DNA from: Pseudoips prasinana
Lineage: Eukaryota > Arthropoda > Insecta > Lepidoptera > Nolidae
DNA length: 64,000 bases
Direction of reading: 5' to 3'
NCBI GenBank assembly: GCA_951640165.1
Contig: OX621242.1
Span: 21,262,001-21,326,000, forward strand
In this document: piece by piece, positions 12,275 to 23,459 of the stretch
How the letters are laid out: each line of letters begins with the position of its first letter
Numbering within the stretch: the stretch's first letter is position 1
Notes under the pieces: model-generated
Databases searched by the model: none
What the model saw: the letters and a program-made list of their open reading frames with translations, nothing else
Told to the model about the DNA's origin: nothing
Program-made: the position numbers and the translations under genes

Positions 12275-15200
12275 GTAAGTGGCTCTTAAATTTTGATTAC
12301 AATGGTGATAAAATTATGTAACAATGTATTGTATTGATAAGGAATTATTATTCCGTGTGAGGACGGAATAGTATTCAAATTGCAAACTATGACCAATAAG
12401 ATAAATATGATTATGCCTAAACTACCAATTTATTTTAAATGGTAGAAATTCAGGCCATAAGTAAGACTATTTTTTGAAATTATTATAATGTTACTTGTTT
12501 TGAAAATGGAATGTGAAGTAACTGAGTGAATTTTATTCTACAAAATCCTACTTTCATGGCTCGATATCATCAGTACTCTGCTTTATTTTTATTTATTAAT
12601 TAAAAATACTGAGCCCTTCAACCAAAGTATCTACATATAATTCCACACTACAACATCCCATACTCTTTTCGTACTAGAACAACTTCCCGTCATGCTCTTG
12701 AAAACATTTTAAGAGACTTGACTTAAAAGTTATAATATGGAAGGCAATAAATTTCAGAAGACTGCAGGCTAAAGACTCTAAGGAAATAAATTTAACCTAA
12801 GATTAGTTTCCAAGATAAGCTATGACAAATAGCAATGGGTACGGGCACGGATAATCCGTGCTTGCATCCATTTTATTTCTAAAAATAATAGGACGTCCCA
12901 TACCTAAATAACACTGCCTTTTTTCCCTCTTTTGTATTCCCGGGCTGTATCTGCACGAATTAGAAAAACACCGTGTAGAAGCTTATTGAATCCTATTCCA
13001 ATACCTAATCAGTTTGTTCAGCAGTTCTATTCCTAAGGGAACATTTAACAAATAGCAATCTTTATTAAAATAATTGAAATTACTTTTACACACGCGGATA
13101 AATTACACATCCGACGGAACTATTTTTACGCCCATGTCTACCTTGAAATGCATGATAATTGTAATTAGAATCATTCTCTGTAATTAGAAAATTATAAACT
13201 ATTTGAATCATTAATACTGCTTTCTACGAGTTTACAAATGAGCTCATAGTGTTGTTTCAAGATTTCATAAGAAACTAACCTTATCACTAAACACAGAATA
13301 AATATATGAACACAAGTTGAGGATAACAAGTTCCTGGAATATTTTGGTAGAAATCCAGAAATAAATGATATAGTGTCGAAGTAGTGCCGTCGTATCTCAA
13401 AAATATTATTAGAGAGTTACATTGGCTACAATGGGAAAATACAACAAACTTTTTGGCAGCCAAAGCACTTGGGCCAGACAAGCCTACTAAACTGCCGTAA
13501 AGTGCATTCCGAATTAACTGGAAGGACTGGCGTCGGCGACGACCGGGTCCCGAGCCAAACTTTACCGTACTTTAGCAAATAAGCCCTCATGGATAGTAAT
13601 TAACTTTAGCTATAAATCAAATATTATAATTCATTTGTAAATTTGCAAGCGAACATTTCCATCGTACTCTTGCTTATTAGAAACGTGCGTGCTCTTACAA
13701 AAAGAGATATTTGCAAAGTCAACAGCCAACTGGTCTGAGTAATCATAGGTATCTCGCTGCGTAAAAAAATGTCAATCCACCGTCGATACGAAAGCAATAA
13801 GGGGACTGAGTTCTCGTGGATATGACATTCTGCAATATCTCAGGATTACAGCCCCAATATTGTCAGTTGGTTTGCCTTTTTTTCAACACTTAAATCAACA
13901 TAATCTGTGCTTTATATTCACCTTTATTGGGTGAATATTAAAGTTTTCACTACGTACTACTGTTTTATTATATTTTGAAGTTTATTTTCAGTTGCGTGGA
14001 GAAGTTCGCTCGAACTTATTCTTACGGGTTCATGACTCAACTGCTGTCTAGCATGGCAGCAATTTGCGTAGTAATGGTTCAAGTTTCGGTAAGATTTAGA
14101 GATATTTGTGGCGTTATATTTCATCTCATAATTTTTGCGTAAAATCTTAGACTTTTATAATAATTTTTACTTCTCTTGCAATTTTTAACTAATATATTTC
14201 AATATTTTCGTACAAAGTTGGAAAAACAATAAGAATAAAAGTATGAACTGAAACTTACGTGAAACGTGAGTAGTAGCGACTGCGAATGACAGTTTGATGG
14301 CTCTATTTTGGAGGCTTGCCAAAAGAAGCCTCTTGTTTGACTCTTCAAGTATACCGCTTTTCTGTCGTATAATATGTGCTCGAAATTAATTACTCGTTCG
14401 TTTTCCTCAGCAAGACGCATCAAGTTTCAAGTCAATGAAACTAGTTACGTCACTGGCTTTCTTCTTTGCTATGATAATTCAACTAGCTATACAGTGCTTT
14501 ACAGGAAATGAGCTAACTCTGCAGGTAAGTTTTTGAAAACAAAAGAATACGAATATTAATATAGAAATTAAAATAATGAAACTATAGACCTCCTTATTAT
14601 TTTCGTTTTACAGGCAGAGCGGATCTCTGATGCAGTGATGCAATGCAAGTGGGAGCGCATGCCAGTTCGGCAGCAACGCCTATTGTTATTGATGATGATG
14701 CGAGCTCAGCGACCCCTTAGGCTGACTGCCGCTGGGTTCTCGCATATGGATAATGCTTGTTTTCTTGCTGTAAGTTTTATTAAAATAAGACGTCATAGAA
14801 TGTTATTGCGAGCGCATACCAGCGCTGCAATTGTGCCTAATATTGATGATGATAATAACGTGAATACGCTCACGTCATCATCATCATAATAATGATAATA
14901 TGTTATACGGCAGTTATGGCACTACAGTTTATCAATGGCGTCTGCCATTTTGTTGGTATGATCACTGAAGGAACAACATTTTTCAGACTAAAATCGTTAA
15001 TAAAACGAACAAATTATCATACATATTCTTGGTATGCAATCAATGATGCGCAAGTACAATCATTGCACAGTTTGGCTTCTATGCAAAACGCTTTCTTACT
15101 ATGGGTTATTATAGGATAGACACAATATCAGCTTATTTAGCCTATTCAGAGTGGCTATTGTTAAGATCATATTGATGCCAGATATATGGCTATCTATCTG

Positions 15201-16647
15201 AAATCCTTTTTGCATATTTTATGTTAGGCCTTGATGCGTTTATTTACTAGACGTCTCGAGCTCGCGTGGCATTAGTTCTCGGTGAAGTAATAAAGGCTTC
15301 CAAAGACAATGTGTAGCCGCTGTAAGAATGCTTCAATGACACCTATCACTTTAAAATAACTGTAAAATTCACGTCATGTCAAACTAAGAGATTAAAGAAC
15401 CTTTGTTTAATTTAAGTTGCTGAATGAGTGGCAAAATCCATGGTTGCCAAATCTCGTATGAACACTATAGAATGGTATTTTGGCTAATTTGGACAAATTG
15501 TATTTAATGTATTGCTGACAATACATCAAAAGGAGACTACGATGACTACAGTATGTACCAGGTCCCACAATTATAGTTTGGCGATAATGTATCTATATAA
15601 ATAATAATAATATGAAACTTCTTATCATTGTCATATTGAAGTATGTTACATCAAACCTATTATCATATAATTCTTAATTGATGAGATGGATTGCCTCGTT
15701 TGTCTAGCGGTAGCGTTTTTAATCGTAATCATTAATTACGATTAAAAACGCTGAAGGGATTAAGAATACTGGGTTGGACACAACGTCTAATTGGGATTTT
15801 ACTAGCAAGAAGAACACTCAGTACTTGCTCCGGCGCCTCATATCTTCCCGGTCGTGTCGGGTTGCAGACCCATTGGATTATGAAAGTGCCCTGTGCTTAC
15901 GCACAAACATGTCATGTCATGGCAAGACATGCCATGACATGACATGTTTGTACTTGGAGATTGGTCACCGGAGATAATTCGATCAGGAGCACTATTATCT
16001 CACTTGCTTTCACTCAATGCAAATAAAATAGTCTGATCAATATGTTTACGAGGTTTCATTGGGAATTGGAGGCATTTTAATTATTTAAAATCATAAATTT
16101 AATAAGAAATAAGCACAAATCTAATACAGAGCGCAAAAGATTACTTTTGTCCCTTTCACGCGAAATTACTGTTTGTATCGAGCCCCTATGGCTCCACTAC
16201 ATGTGACGTCATATGTAAGTAAAGCTCGTTCTTTATCTAACATGATTTTCAATACATTATAATTTCGTTGTTTTTATAATAATTTTAAAGGCTTTTTTAT
16301 ATTCTGTTTTAAAAACTATTAATAAATAAAAAAAGACAGGCCGCTCCACTATTAATGAATTGCTCAAACATTATAGTTATGCATGAACCAAAAACAAGGG
16401 CTAAAATAACACCAATGGCTACTTCTCTCAAATAAATTAGGTATGTAAATTAAATGTCAGATTTACGGTCGCCGGTCAAAAGTTGAATTCAGTTACTTTT
16501 ATTTACATTGAAGCGAAAGTTAGAAAGTTCCAACCTCCCCAAATGTACAAACGTTGAGTACATAAACAAAGTAAGTTTTGTTTGTTCCAGATTATGAAAG
16601 CAGCTTATTCATATTATGCAGTCCTGAGTCAAAAAGATGTGGAATAA
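11367..16647 (+). CDS. Odorant receptor, 7tm_6 family, complete gene
   Basis: Five exons (11367-12274, 13992-14088, 14411-14524, 14614-14769, 16591-16647) join with GT-AG sites and no frame break into a 443-residue protein, within the usual insect receptor size. Such receptors are inverted-topology seven-pass proteins that form ligand-gated cation channels with Orco in olfactory neuron dendrites. Seen here: an N-terminal FLGLGWWHLP motif, hydrophobic passes in exon 1, QHQMLIN-CVEKFA across the first junction, QCFTGNEL in exon 3, CKWERMPVRQQ in exon 4 and a terminal AYSYYAVLSQ, all typical positions for the family. The last three introns are phase 0, as in many insect receptor genes; the first is phase 2. 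The ATG is the first after an in-frame stop. The first 302 codons lack introns, unlike many lepidopteran receptors, which suggests intron loss. The ligand cannot be told. Confidence 0.95.
12275..13991 (+). other. Odorant receptor intron 1 (phase 2)
   Basis: A 1,717-bp intron ending TTTATTTTCAG. No recognised mobile element or other coding sequence lies in it. The open frame on the opposite strand near 13287-13481 has no supporting features. Confidence 0.8.
13992..14088 (+). CDS. Odorant receptor, coding exon 2
   Basis: A 97-nt exon coding for CVEKFARTYSYGFMTQLLSS and the first half of a transmembrane pass ending at MVQVS. The donor is TTTCG|GTAAGA; the exon ends on a codon boundary. Confidence 0.93.
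14411..14524 (+). CDS. Odorant receptor, coding exon 3
   Basis: A 38-codon exon after acceptor TTTTCCTCAG. It encodes a hydrophobic pass (SLAFFFAMIIQLAIQCF) and the family motif FTGNEL. The donor is CTGCAG|GTAAGT. Confidence 0.94.
14614..14769 (+). CDS. Odorant receptor, coding exon 4
   Basis: A 52-codon exon after acceptor GTTTTACAG, coding from AERISDAVMQCKWERMPVRQ to FLA. The donor is TTGCT|GTAAGT. Upstream lies a very short 89-bp intron 3. If intron 4 were retained, the frame would run about 40 codons further before a stop. Confidence 0.95.
14770..16590 (+). other. Odorant receptor intron 4, with SINE insertion
   Basis: A 1,821-bp phase-0 intron ending TTTGTTCCAG. It holds a rearranged SINE B copy with two perfect palindromes at 15685-16020. 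The rest is AT-rich without a recognised element. Confidence 0.8.
15685..16020 (+). mobile_element. tRNA-derived SINE B, rearranged copy inside intron 4
   Basis: The head starts with GCCTCGTTTGTCTAGCGGTA, an A-box-like tRNA D-arm, but the next bases form a perfect snap-back (15712-15729 with 15735-15752). The body then resumes near GACACAACGTCTAATTGGGA, with CGGTCGTGTCGGGT and TTATGAAAGTGCCCTGTGC. A second perfect palindrome occupies 15903-15951. Confidence 0.65.
16591..16647 (+). CDS. Odorant receptor, terminal coding exon 5
   Basis: Encodes IMKAAYSYYAVLSQKDVE and a TAA stop (16645-16647), the classic short last exon of insect odorant receptors. Confidence 0.95.
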   Translation: MMKAAYSYYAVLSQKDVE

Positions 16648-16648
16648 A
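16643..16648 (+). terminator. Polyadenylation-signal-like AATAAA overlapping the stop codon
   Basis: The hexamer AATAAA overlaps the receptor stop codon. It would give a very short 3' UTR. Another AATAAA at 17607-17612 is an alternative, beyond a SINE. Confidence 0.3.
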
Positions 16649-16732
16649 TTAATTTAGTCGTGTAAAACCTTCAAACAATGCTAACGATAGAACCGCCAGT
16701 ATATAGCATTTCATTTTTGAAAACACTTCAAA

Positions 16733-16794
16733 CACTACACACAGAACATACATTATAGCAATCACTACACACAGAACATACATTATAGCCATCA
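16733..16794. repeat. Tandem 30-bp duplication
   Basis: The unit CACTACACACAGAACATACA plus 10 bp (ending TTATAGCAAT) occurs at 16733-16762 and again at 16763-16792 with one base different, directly before a SINE B head. Confidence 0.9.
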
Positions 16795-17335
16795 CTGGCT
16801 CGTTTATCTAGCGAAAGCATGGCCAACCGTGAATGATGCGGTCCTGGATTCAAACCCCGGGTCTGATGAAAAAGTGATTTTGGGATTTTTCTGTAACGTA
16901 AAATGTCTTGGTATCAGCCTGAAGTCTGGGTTTTACCCAGTGTGTCCATACCCTTCACTCCAATACGCAGGTGGTCACAAGACCACACATGCACACAATT
17001 TGAGAAGTGGTGGCCTCAGTATCGGGTTGCTGGCCATCCAAGGAGGCAATGCCATGCCACACCATAGGTGTAACGGATAGTCCTCTGTGCGCGGTCGCGC
17101 ATGTACTCTTCGGGTGCATAGGCGTCACAAAAATCCGGAAGAAAACCCTGGGATCACCAAGAACTCTCACAGATGCCCTGAAGAACTTGGGAAACTTAAT
17201 ATACTTCTGGAGACAGGTGGGCTGGATGCAATGACGGCCACCATGGCTCACGTACAGTGGTCCATATCAGGGACTAAGCGCGGAAACCATACCCACTAGC
17301 AAATTTATTGATTATGATGATGATGGCCCATGTTT
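16795..17335 (+). mobile_element. SINE B-like head fused to an unrelated repeat body
   Basis: The first 160 bp match SINE B (TCGTTTATCTAGCGAAAGCA, GGATTCAAACCCCGGGTC, GTGATTTTGGGATTTTTCTG). From about 16930 the sequence departs from the other copies into a GC-richer 380-bp body (GGTGGTCACAAGACCACACA, CCTGAAGAACTTGGGAAACT) that ends in GATTATGATGATGATGG. Several overlapping open frames lie here, but all look repeat-derived. Confidence 0.55.
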
Positions 17336-20120
17336 ATCCATTATAATGCTATATATTATTGCTTTATGCCACATCTCTATATAAAGCGCAAAATATATAC
17401 AAATATGTTGTGTTTTTTAAACTAGAACAATGAGTTTTATTACATCAGCAAAGCATTGCTCACTTTACTATTGAGTATCTCTCAAACTGTTAATCCAAAT
17501 AATAATATAACAGGTCTTGCTATCTAACTTGCAGAGCATTTCATTCCCTGTTATTGCTTGTTAGAATTTTTAAATAACCGCCGCCGTTAAGATTACGTAT
17601 GCATTCAATAAACTTGATACAAAAAAAATTATATGCGGGGCAGTCTTTGGGGGCTGCCGATGGAAGTGAAAACTATTTTTTCATTTGTCATACTCGGAAA
17701 GTAGTGATTATGATATCCGAGTAGCGAGTGGAAGATACTACTTCCCACATGCGAATAAATTTAAAAAATAGAACTATTTTGGTTAGTCAGTCGGCTGTAA
17801 AAATCTAACATGATTATGAAAAAAAAGGACCTACACAATACAGCTAAATAGGTTTTCACTTCTAAAATGAATTAAAGTGTGAATTAAAACAAGACCCTCC
17901 CGTCTAACGAATATTCGATCAGGTCACGTGTCCTAACGCTAATTTAACATTTTTAGCCATCCCAAAAAATAAACAATGCCAGTATAGAAGTTTTCACTTC
18001 AATAGCAAAATTGAATCTTGAAAATTACATGATATGGTGCAGAGCGAATTAATAAATTAATTATCTTATGTGAAACCTGATCGTACATTACTGCAGATTT
18101 TTTACTTAAAACAAGTTATAATAAAACTATGATACCCAGCTTGAGATGTCACTTTTGATGACAAGTTATCGTTACTGGCAGTTTACCAAAAAGGCCGCAG
18201 ATGCGTTATCATTCTCCACTGTCAATTTAAGATGTCAATTTCGATGACAGCTAATCACAGTTACTGGCAAGTTACCAAAAATGCGCAGATGCGTTAATAT
18301 TCTCCACATATATTATATTTAATATATAGTACAATATTTGATGCTTACACGAGTATATCTATATCTCGTATCCCGTACTGTTTAAGGCATACCAAAATAT
18401 CATAAGGTAAAAATAAAACATCATGCATAATGTATTTAAAAGTTTAATTAGAAATTTCACCTCCAATGAACTTTGTCGTATAACTACAATCTATTCTATC
18501 ACAGTTTTTTCGTACGTATAAAAATTATAAAAGTAATAAATTAATTAGATGTACTTTATCGTTATTAATTTAAGATTTAACCAATGAAAAAACAACTTGG
18601 ACAATTTTATGTCGATAACAAATTACCTATTACTTAGGGTAGCGGTACTCATATTATTTTAGTGGCGTAACCCTCTTGAAAAACTTCATTTTTACATAAA
18701 TATATATACAAAAGTACTAAAGTCGGTATAATACCAATTCTACCGGGTTATATCAAATTAGTGACAAAAGATCTGTACATGCAAGTTAGCGAACTTAATG
18801 AAAATGTTTAATATATTTTTCTTTATAAAACCTACGCTCTCTAGGAAGGCTTCTTATTTGATATAACCTGGTAAACTAAAACGTATACAAATTTAGACAC
18901 TTTGAATAATACTCAATTGAATAAATTATTTTTAAGTAATGATCATAATAATATGGTTATCGTAAGGGGCAGATGAGAATCGATTTTATGATATCCCTAC
19001 ATTTTCGCAATTACCCACTAATATGTACGGTTCAAAATAGAGAGAACGGAACCGTAAAACAAACTAAATCTTTAATAGCTTTGAAAATGACGATTACAAA
19101 TGAAAAAAAATTTCAATAGAAATTGCGTTAAACCATTTAAATTATATGTCAAATTAAAATCCACAATTATATGTTAAGGTCTATAAATAGCTCAATTTTT
19201 ATTTCCATTATTTGATATTTTTATTTCCATGTTTCCATAATTTGATCAATGATTAGACAATTTGTAATAATTACTAAATTAGGGGCGGCAATGACAAAAA
19301 AAATTATATAGAAATCTGTGTATGTGTGTGCAAATATATAATCATATCTTTTCACACACATTTTGATTTATTTCTTTCATAGGTTTGTATAATATCATTA
19401 ATATCATGCGACGCGACTAACATAATATTATATTTTTTTTATATTTTCTTTACATGAAAATATTGATACGGTACCGCAACACTACTTATACTAATCAACA
19501 ACTGTTACCGAGGATTAATTAATATGAATATAGTTGTCACTTAAAATTCCTTAAACCACTTGTTACTAGAGTAGTATATAATATAGTACTCAAAGAAGTA
19601 GCTAGCAAGCAAATATAGAGACAGCAGACTACCTCAACCATGCCACTAGAGCTCATGCCCTCATGCCTATTTGGATTATGTGACAGACATCCAGCTCATT
19701 ATGACTATAGGCTCTTCGTTTATGGCTTAACCGCTTGATACTAAAGTATTATATAAGGGACAGCAGACTAGCTAAAGCGACTCATGCTGTTCGTAATATC
19801 TAGCTCAATACGACTAAACCGGTTAAAATTTAACTAATTGCATCAATATAAGTTATACGATAAGGAATATGCGGAGCTGTCAAATAAGTGAAATTGTTTG
19901 TTCGAATTCAGAATTCCGCGAATAGTAACATTCTCCTTTTCCTAAGGTAAAATGTTAAAATATAATGTGTGTAATTGTATGTAACTGGAAAATTATTAAT
20001 AAATAATTTCATATTTTTTCAATGAAGGCCATGAAACCATATTATTAAGCGCTCCCGAAGAGCATTTGAAGAAGTTCCATCAAACAGTATCAACAAAATT
20101 ATATCCTTATATAAATGTAA
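17336..20120. other. Intergenic, no gene recognised
   Basis: AT-rich. At 18144-18219 and 18231-18306 an imperfect tandem pair (GATGTCA...GATGACA...GTTACTGGCA...CGCAGATGCGTTA, period 87) is visible. At 18741-18758 and 18856-18873 an inverted repeat (TACCGGGTTATATCAAAT, one mismatch) marks a possible MITE of about 133 bp. Confidence 0.55.
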
Positions 20121-20121
20121 T

Positions 20122-20372
20122 AAATAAATATCTTGGGACGAGTAACACTCTGCCATCTGATCCCGAACTAGACAGATCCTGTACTATGGCAAACAGACAA
20201 CTGATAAACATGCTTATATATTTATAAATACATACATATCATACAGACACAAAACTTTGTGTTCATCAGACAAAGATTTGACCCGGGTGGGAATCGAACC
20301 TACGACCTCTGGCTTAACAGTCAGAGTCTCTAGCCAGTAGACAAGCAGGCCAGTCAAATATTTTGCGATATT
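20122..20372 (-). mobile_element. tRNA-derived SINE A, inverted copy
   Basis: Read on the minus strand: a tRNA-like head with a clear B box (GGTTCGATTCCCACCCGGGT) near 20280-20299, and then the SINE A body with GATGAACACAAAGTTTTGTG and TAGTTCGGGATCAGATGGCA. The anticodon-arm region reads like a decayed tRNA, and there is no complete acceptor stem. Confidence 0.8.
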
Positions 20373-21047
20373 AATATAAATTAATTTAGTCGCATTGCCA
20401 CCAATTTTTAAATTTTGTTTCAAAGCTGCCAAATACTTATAACATTTTTTGTACATTTGATCGGATGCTAATGTAAATTTATTATAAGGTATGCCTACAT
20501 ACTTAAGAATTTAATGAAAAATAAAGTACCTAGAATAATGTAATACATACGATTAAGTAAATAGTTTATTATTTACACCATACTTATTACTAATTAGTTT
20601 AAGCTACATTTTACAAGAACCTGCTGTCATGGAGTAGCAAAGAAAATGGAAAATATATCTATTTAATCATTATTATACAAGATTTATACACCGTTTGTTT
20701 CATAAATTTACAGGTGTTAACTGCCAGTACCTTCTGTCAATTCATTCAAAAATCAAAAATGAAAGTATCTCTTTAAATATGCTCTAAGTAAATTGCAAAG
20801 TTCACCCAGTACTTCCAATTCTGACTACCGACACCGTCTTAACGCTCCTTTTATTATTATTTACAGTATTTCTCCCTAATAAAATATGTATGACAAGATA
20901 TGAAATTTAACTTGTTTAATATTTTTAACTAATTTATTTAGAACTAAACAATTCTATTAATTACTTTCCACCCTATTTATTACAATATTTTGATTGGAGC
21001 CAATATTTGTAAAAGTACCCATTTTTCAATTGATGCGCTAGTAGCCA

Positions 21048-21245
21048 GTTTCCTCACCGATCGATCTATAGATAAGTGACAACAAAAGAGGTCTTATTTC
21101 TGAACGCCTCTATAAATCGGGATTCACGTTAAAGTGTCGCTCCTGGCATTAGCCATTATAAACCGTCGCATCTCATAGGTCTAATAGAAACAACTTGTGG
21201 CCGTTTAAACAACTCTGATACTATTATAGGCTTTGCCCATACAAA
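21048..21245 (+). mobile_element. 5S rRNA-derived SINE, degenerate copy 3
   Basis: Shows TCACCGATCGATCTATAGAT, a shortened head lacking the GTTAAGCA block, and then the shared body (ATTTCTGAACGCCTC, CTCATAGGTCTAATAG, AACAACTCTGATACTA). It is the most diverged copy. Confidence 0.55.
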
Positions 21246-21249
21246 TGAA

Positions 21250-22514
21250 TGGATGAAATTGGCTATTTTTAAGTTCTAAGGGACCTCTTAATTTTTCGTC
21301 ATGCTGACATAAGTATTCAAATTAGTTGCCATTATTGTCGGTTCCAATTCAATTATTGAATATTATCGTACATTTGAACAAATTAAATCATTTTAGGGAA
21401 ATTAATGTGTATAAGTAGGCCTTTCAATTATCAACCCTCTTACAATGAATTATTAAAGGTGATAGAGGAAAGGTCTAACATTACTTGTGAAAATTGGAGT
21501 TGAATTAGTAATTGGCTACCAAAAGTTTTGTAAGAAAGCTATCACACAACCAAAAACATATTTCAAATCGACAACTGCTAACTTAAGCTGTTTATAATAT
21601 AATACCTATATTCTAAACTAAAGTATTCTAGCTCTTTTATAAATTTCTATTCGGATCAAAGTTCGAGGAGAGGTGGCTTTGGTGTAACTGATCGCGCTCT
21701 TTCAGTTGTCTTGATGTCCAGAACTGTCATTTCTTCTGACCTGAAAATAAGCGAAAATTCATTCTTAATACCAAGTCATATTTTTGAAGTGAAAACTTCT
21801 TTAGGCGCGTTCAGCACTTTTTGCGTGAACAAAAATCATAGAATTCGCCTCATTGTCAGGTCTTACTTCCCATGAGCTGTATGTAACTATTATATTGCAG
21901 ATCATTTAAATTAGAAGCGTAAACATTAGTTTTCAGTTCTATCGCAGTACTCAAAGACTGCTCCGTTTTTTCGTTTTTGGAACTTAAAATTCGATTACTT
22001 TAATGTAAAGGCAAATCATCGGGGCCTATTTGAGATGTCCAAAGTAAAATTGACTGCTTTTGAAAAATTGTCTACTGATTAATTTGTACTTTAACATATT
22101 TATATTATAATTACTTTTATACTTATTTTAAAATATGTATTATCAAAATACACATCACAAAAGTTTTCAGTGATACGTATAGATATAATTAAGAGGCCTT
22201 ATATCTAAAATGCTAGCTCTGCCAGCAACCATGTGAGTATATACTTTACATATACGTTATAGAACGAAAAGTAGTACTTTCAAAAGTTTTCCACAACTTA
22301 CATTAAAAATTATATAAGGAAATACCAATATAAAAATTGCGAGCACTGCGTTAATTGAATGAAACGCAATGCGCAGCGCATTAATATTCATAATTTTGAG
22401 GATTTATATCCCCACTATTTTATGGATAGAAAACACTTAGCAAGAAAAAGCACTATAAATAATAAGCCGTTGTATTTTTTATTTCTTTATATAAATTTGA
22501 ATAGTTTGTCTTAA
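21250..22514. other. Intergenic, no gene recognised
   Basis: AT-rich sequence leading into the LINE. No open frame of note. The 5' boundary of the LINE may lie in the last 100 bp, but no target duplication was recognised. Confidence 0.5.
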
Positions 22515-23459
22515 TCTATATTTAACATTAAGATAAACGGAACTATTTTGATTATACATACTCAAAGTTTTTTAGGAGATACATTGCAACAAACCAACGA
22601 AAATGTATTTACAAATATAAAACCTCAAAATAACACACAGTTTTCTATGGAAAGTCTAAACGAACTTATTATAACATGTTTAAAGGAAAATAACAAAGCA
22701 ATAGTCCAAGAGCTGCAAGAAACAATTCACGCGGAAATTAGAAAAGCTATTACTGAGCTAAAACAAGATTTTGATAAAAAAACCAAGACTTTAACCGCTG
22801 AAAATAACCAGCGTAAAATAGAAATAGATAACATAAACAAGACTATATTACAATTACAAACGGAAAATGAAAACCTCAAGAAAGAAATAAGTAATCTATC
22901 ATCACAATCCATACCATCACAATATACACAGGAAATAAACCGCAAAAAAGTTGTGCTACATGGCCTAAAGGAGTACTACAAAGAGCCTGAACATGAGCTA
23001 CACGCCAGATTGATCGAAATATTTAATGAAATATCAAACATAAACTTATCAGGTTACATCGAAAGCATACACAGAGTAGGAAGAGCAGGAACGAAAAATC
23101 GACCTGTTGTCATAGAGATCATCAGTAAGAGAATGACATCATATATTATAAACAATAGTATATACTTTCAAGGAACCGGACTCTACGTCTCAGAATTTTT
23201 AGATTCAAACGAAAGAAAAGAAAGAGCAAAATTAAAAGAAAGAATGATTCAAGCCAGGAAAACTGGACACCACGCTGTAATAAGGAAAAATCAGCTCTAT
23301 ATAGATGGGAAATTCGTCAACATTAAGGATGATAACAATAAAAATGAATTATTAAATATTCAGACTCAAAACAAAAGCATAATAAAAACTATAGGCTTAA
23401 ACAATTCCCAAAATATAACCCTACAAGAACCAATCACAAACCATACATTTCGAAACTAA
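22515..23459 (+). CDS. LINE ORF1, coiled-coil and RNA-binding protein
   Basis: The frame opens at 22515, but the first ATG is at 22647 (MESLNELIITC), giving 270 residues; an upstream start would need a non-ATG codon. The N-terminal half is a long Lys/Glu/Asn-rich coiled coil (about residues 10-85), with heptad-like LQTENENLKKEISNL. The C-terminal half has KKVVLHGLKE followed by IHRVGRAG and PVVIEIISKR, resembling the RRM-like core of LINE ORF1 proteins that coat the element RNA and act as a chaperone. The stop overlaps an ATG (TAATG, 23457-23461). No CCHC knuckles are seen. Identification rests on motif layout and its position before ORF2. Confidence 0.8.
   Translation, partial: SIFNIKINGTILIIHTQSFLGDTLQQTNENVFTNIKPQNNTQFSMESLNELIITCLKENNKAIVQELQETIHAEIRKAITELKQDFDKKTKTLTAENNQRKIEIDNINKTILQLQTENENLKKEISNLSSQSIPSQYTQEINRKKVVLHGLKEYYKEPEHELHARLIEIFNEISNINLSGYIESIHRVGRAGTKNRPVVIEIISKRMTSYIINNSIYFQGTGLYVSEFLDSNERKERAKLKERMIQARKTGHHAVIRKNQLYIDGKFVNIKDDNNKNELLNIQTQNKSIIKTIGLNNSQNITLQEPITNHTFRN

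Noticed and set aside
16829..17299. Several overlapping open frames
   Set aside because: All lie within the chimaeric SINE; they have no splice sites or domain and disagree in strand and frame.
20214..20456. 80-codon minus frame as a gene
   Set aside because: Most of it is the SINE A head and body read through.
22548..22646. ORF1 start at 22548
   Set aside because: The codon there is TTG, not ATG; the first real ATG is 22647.
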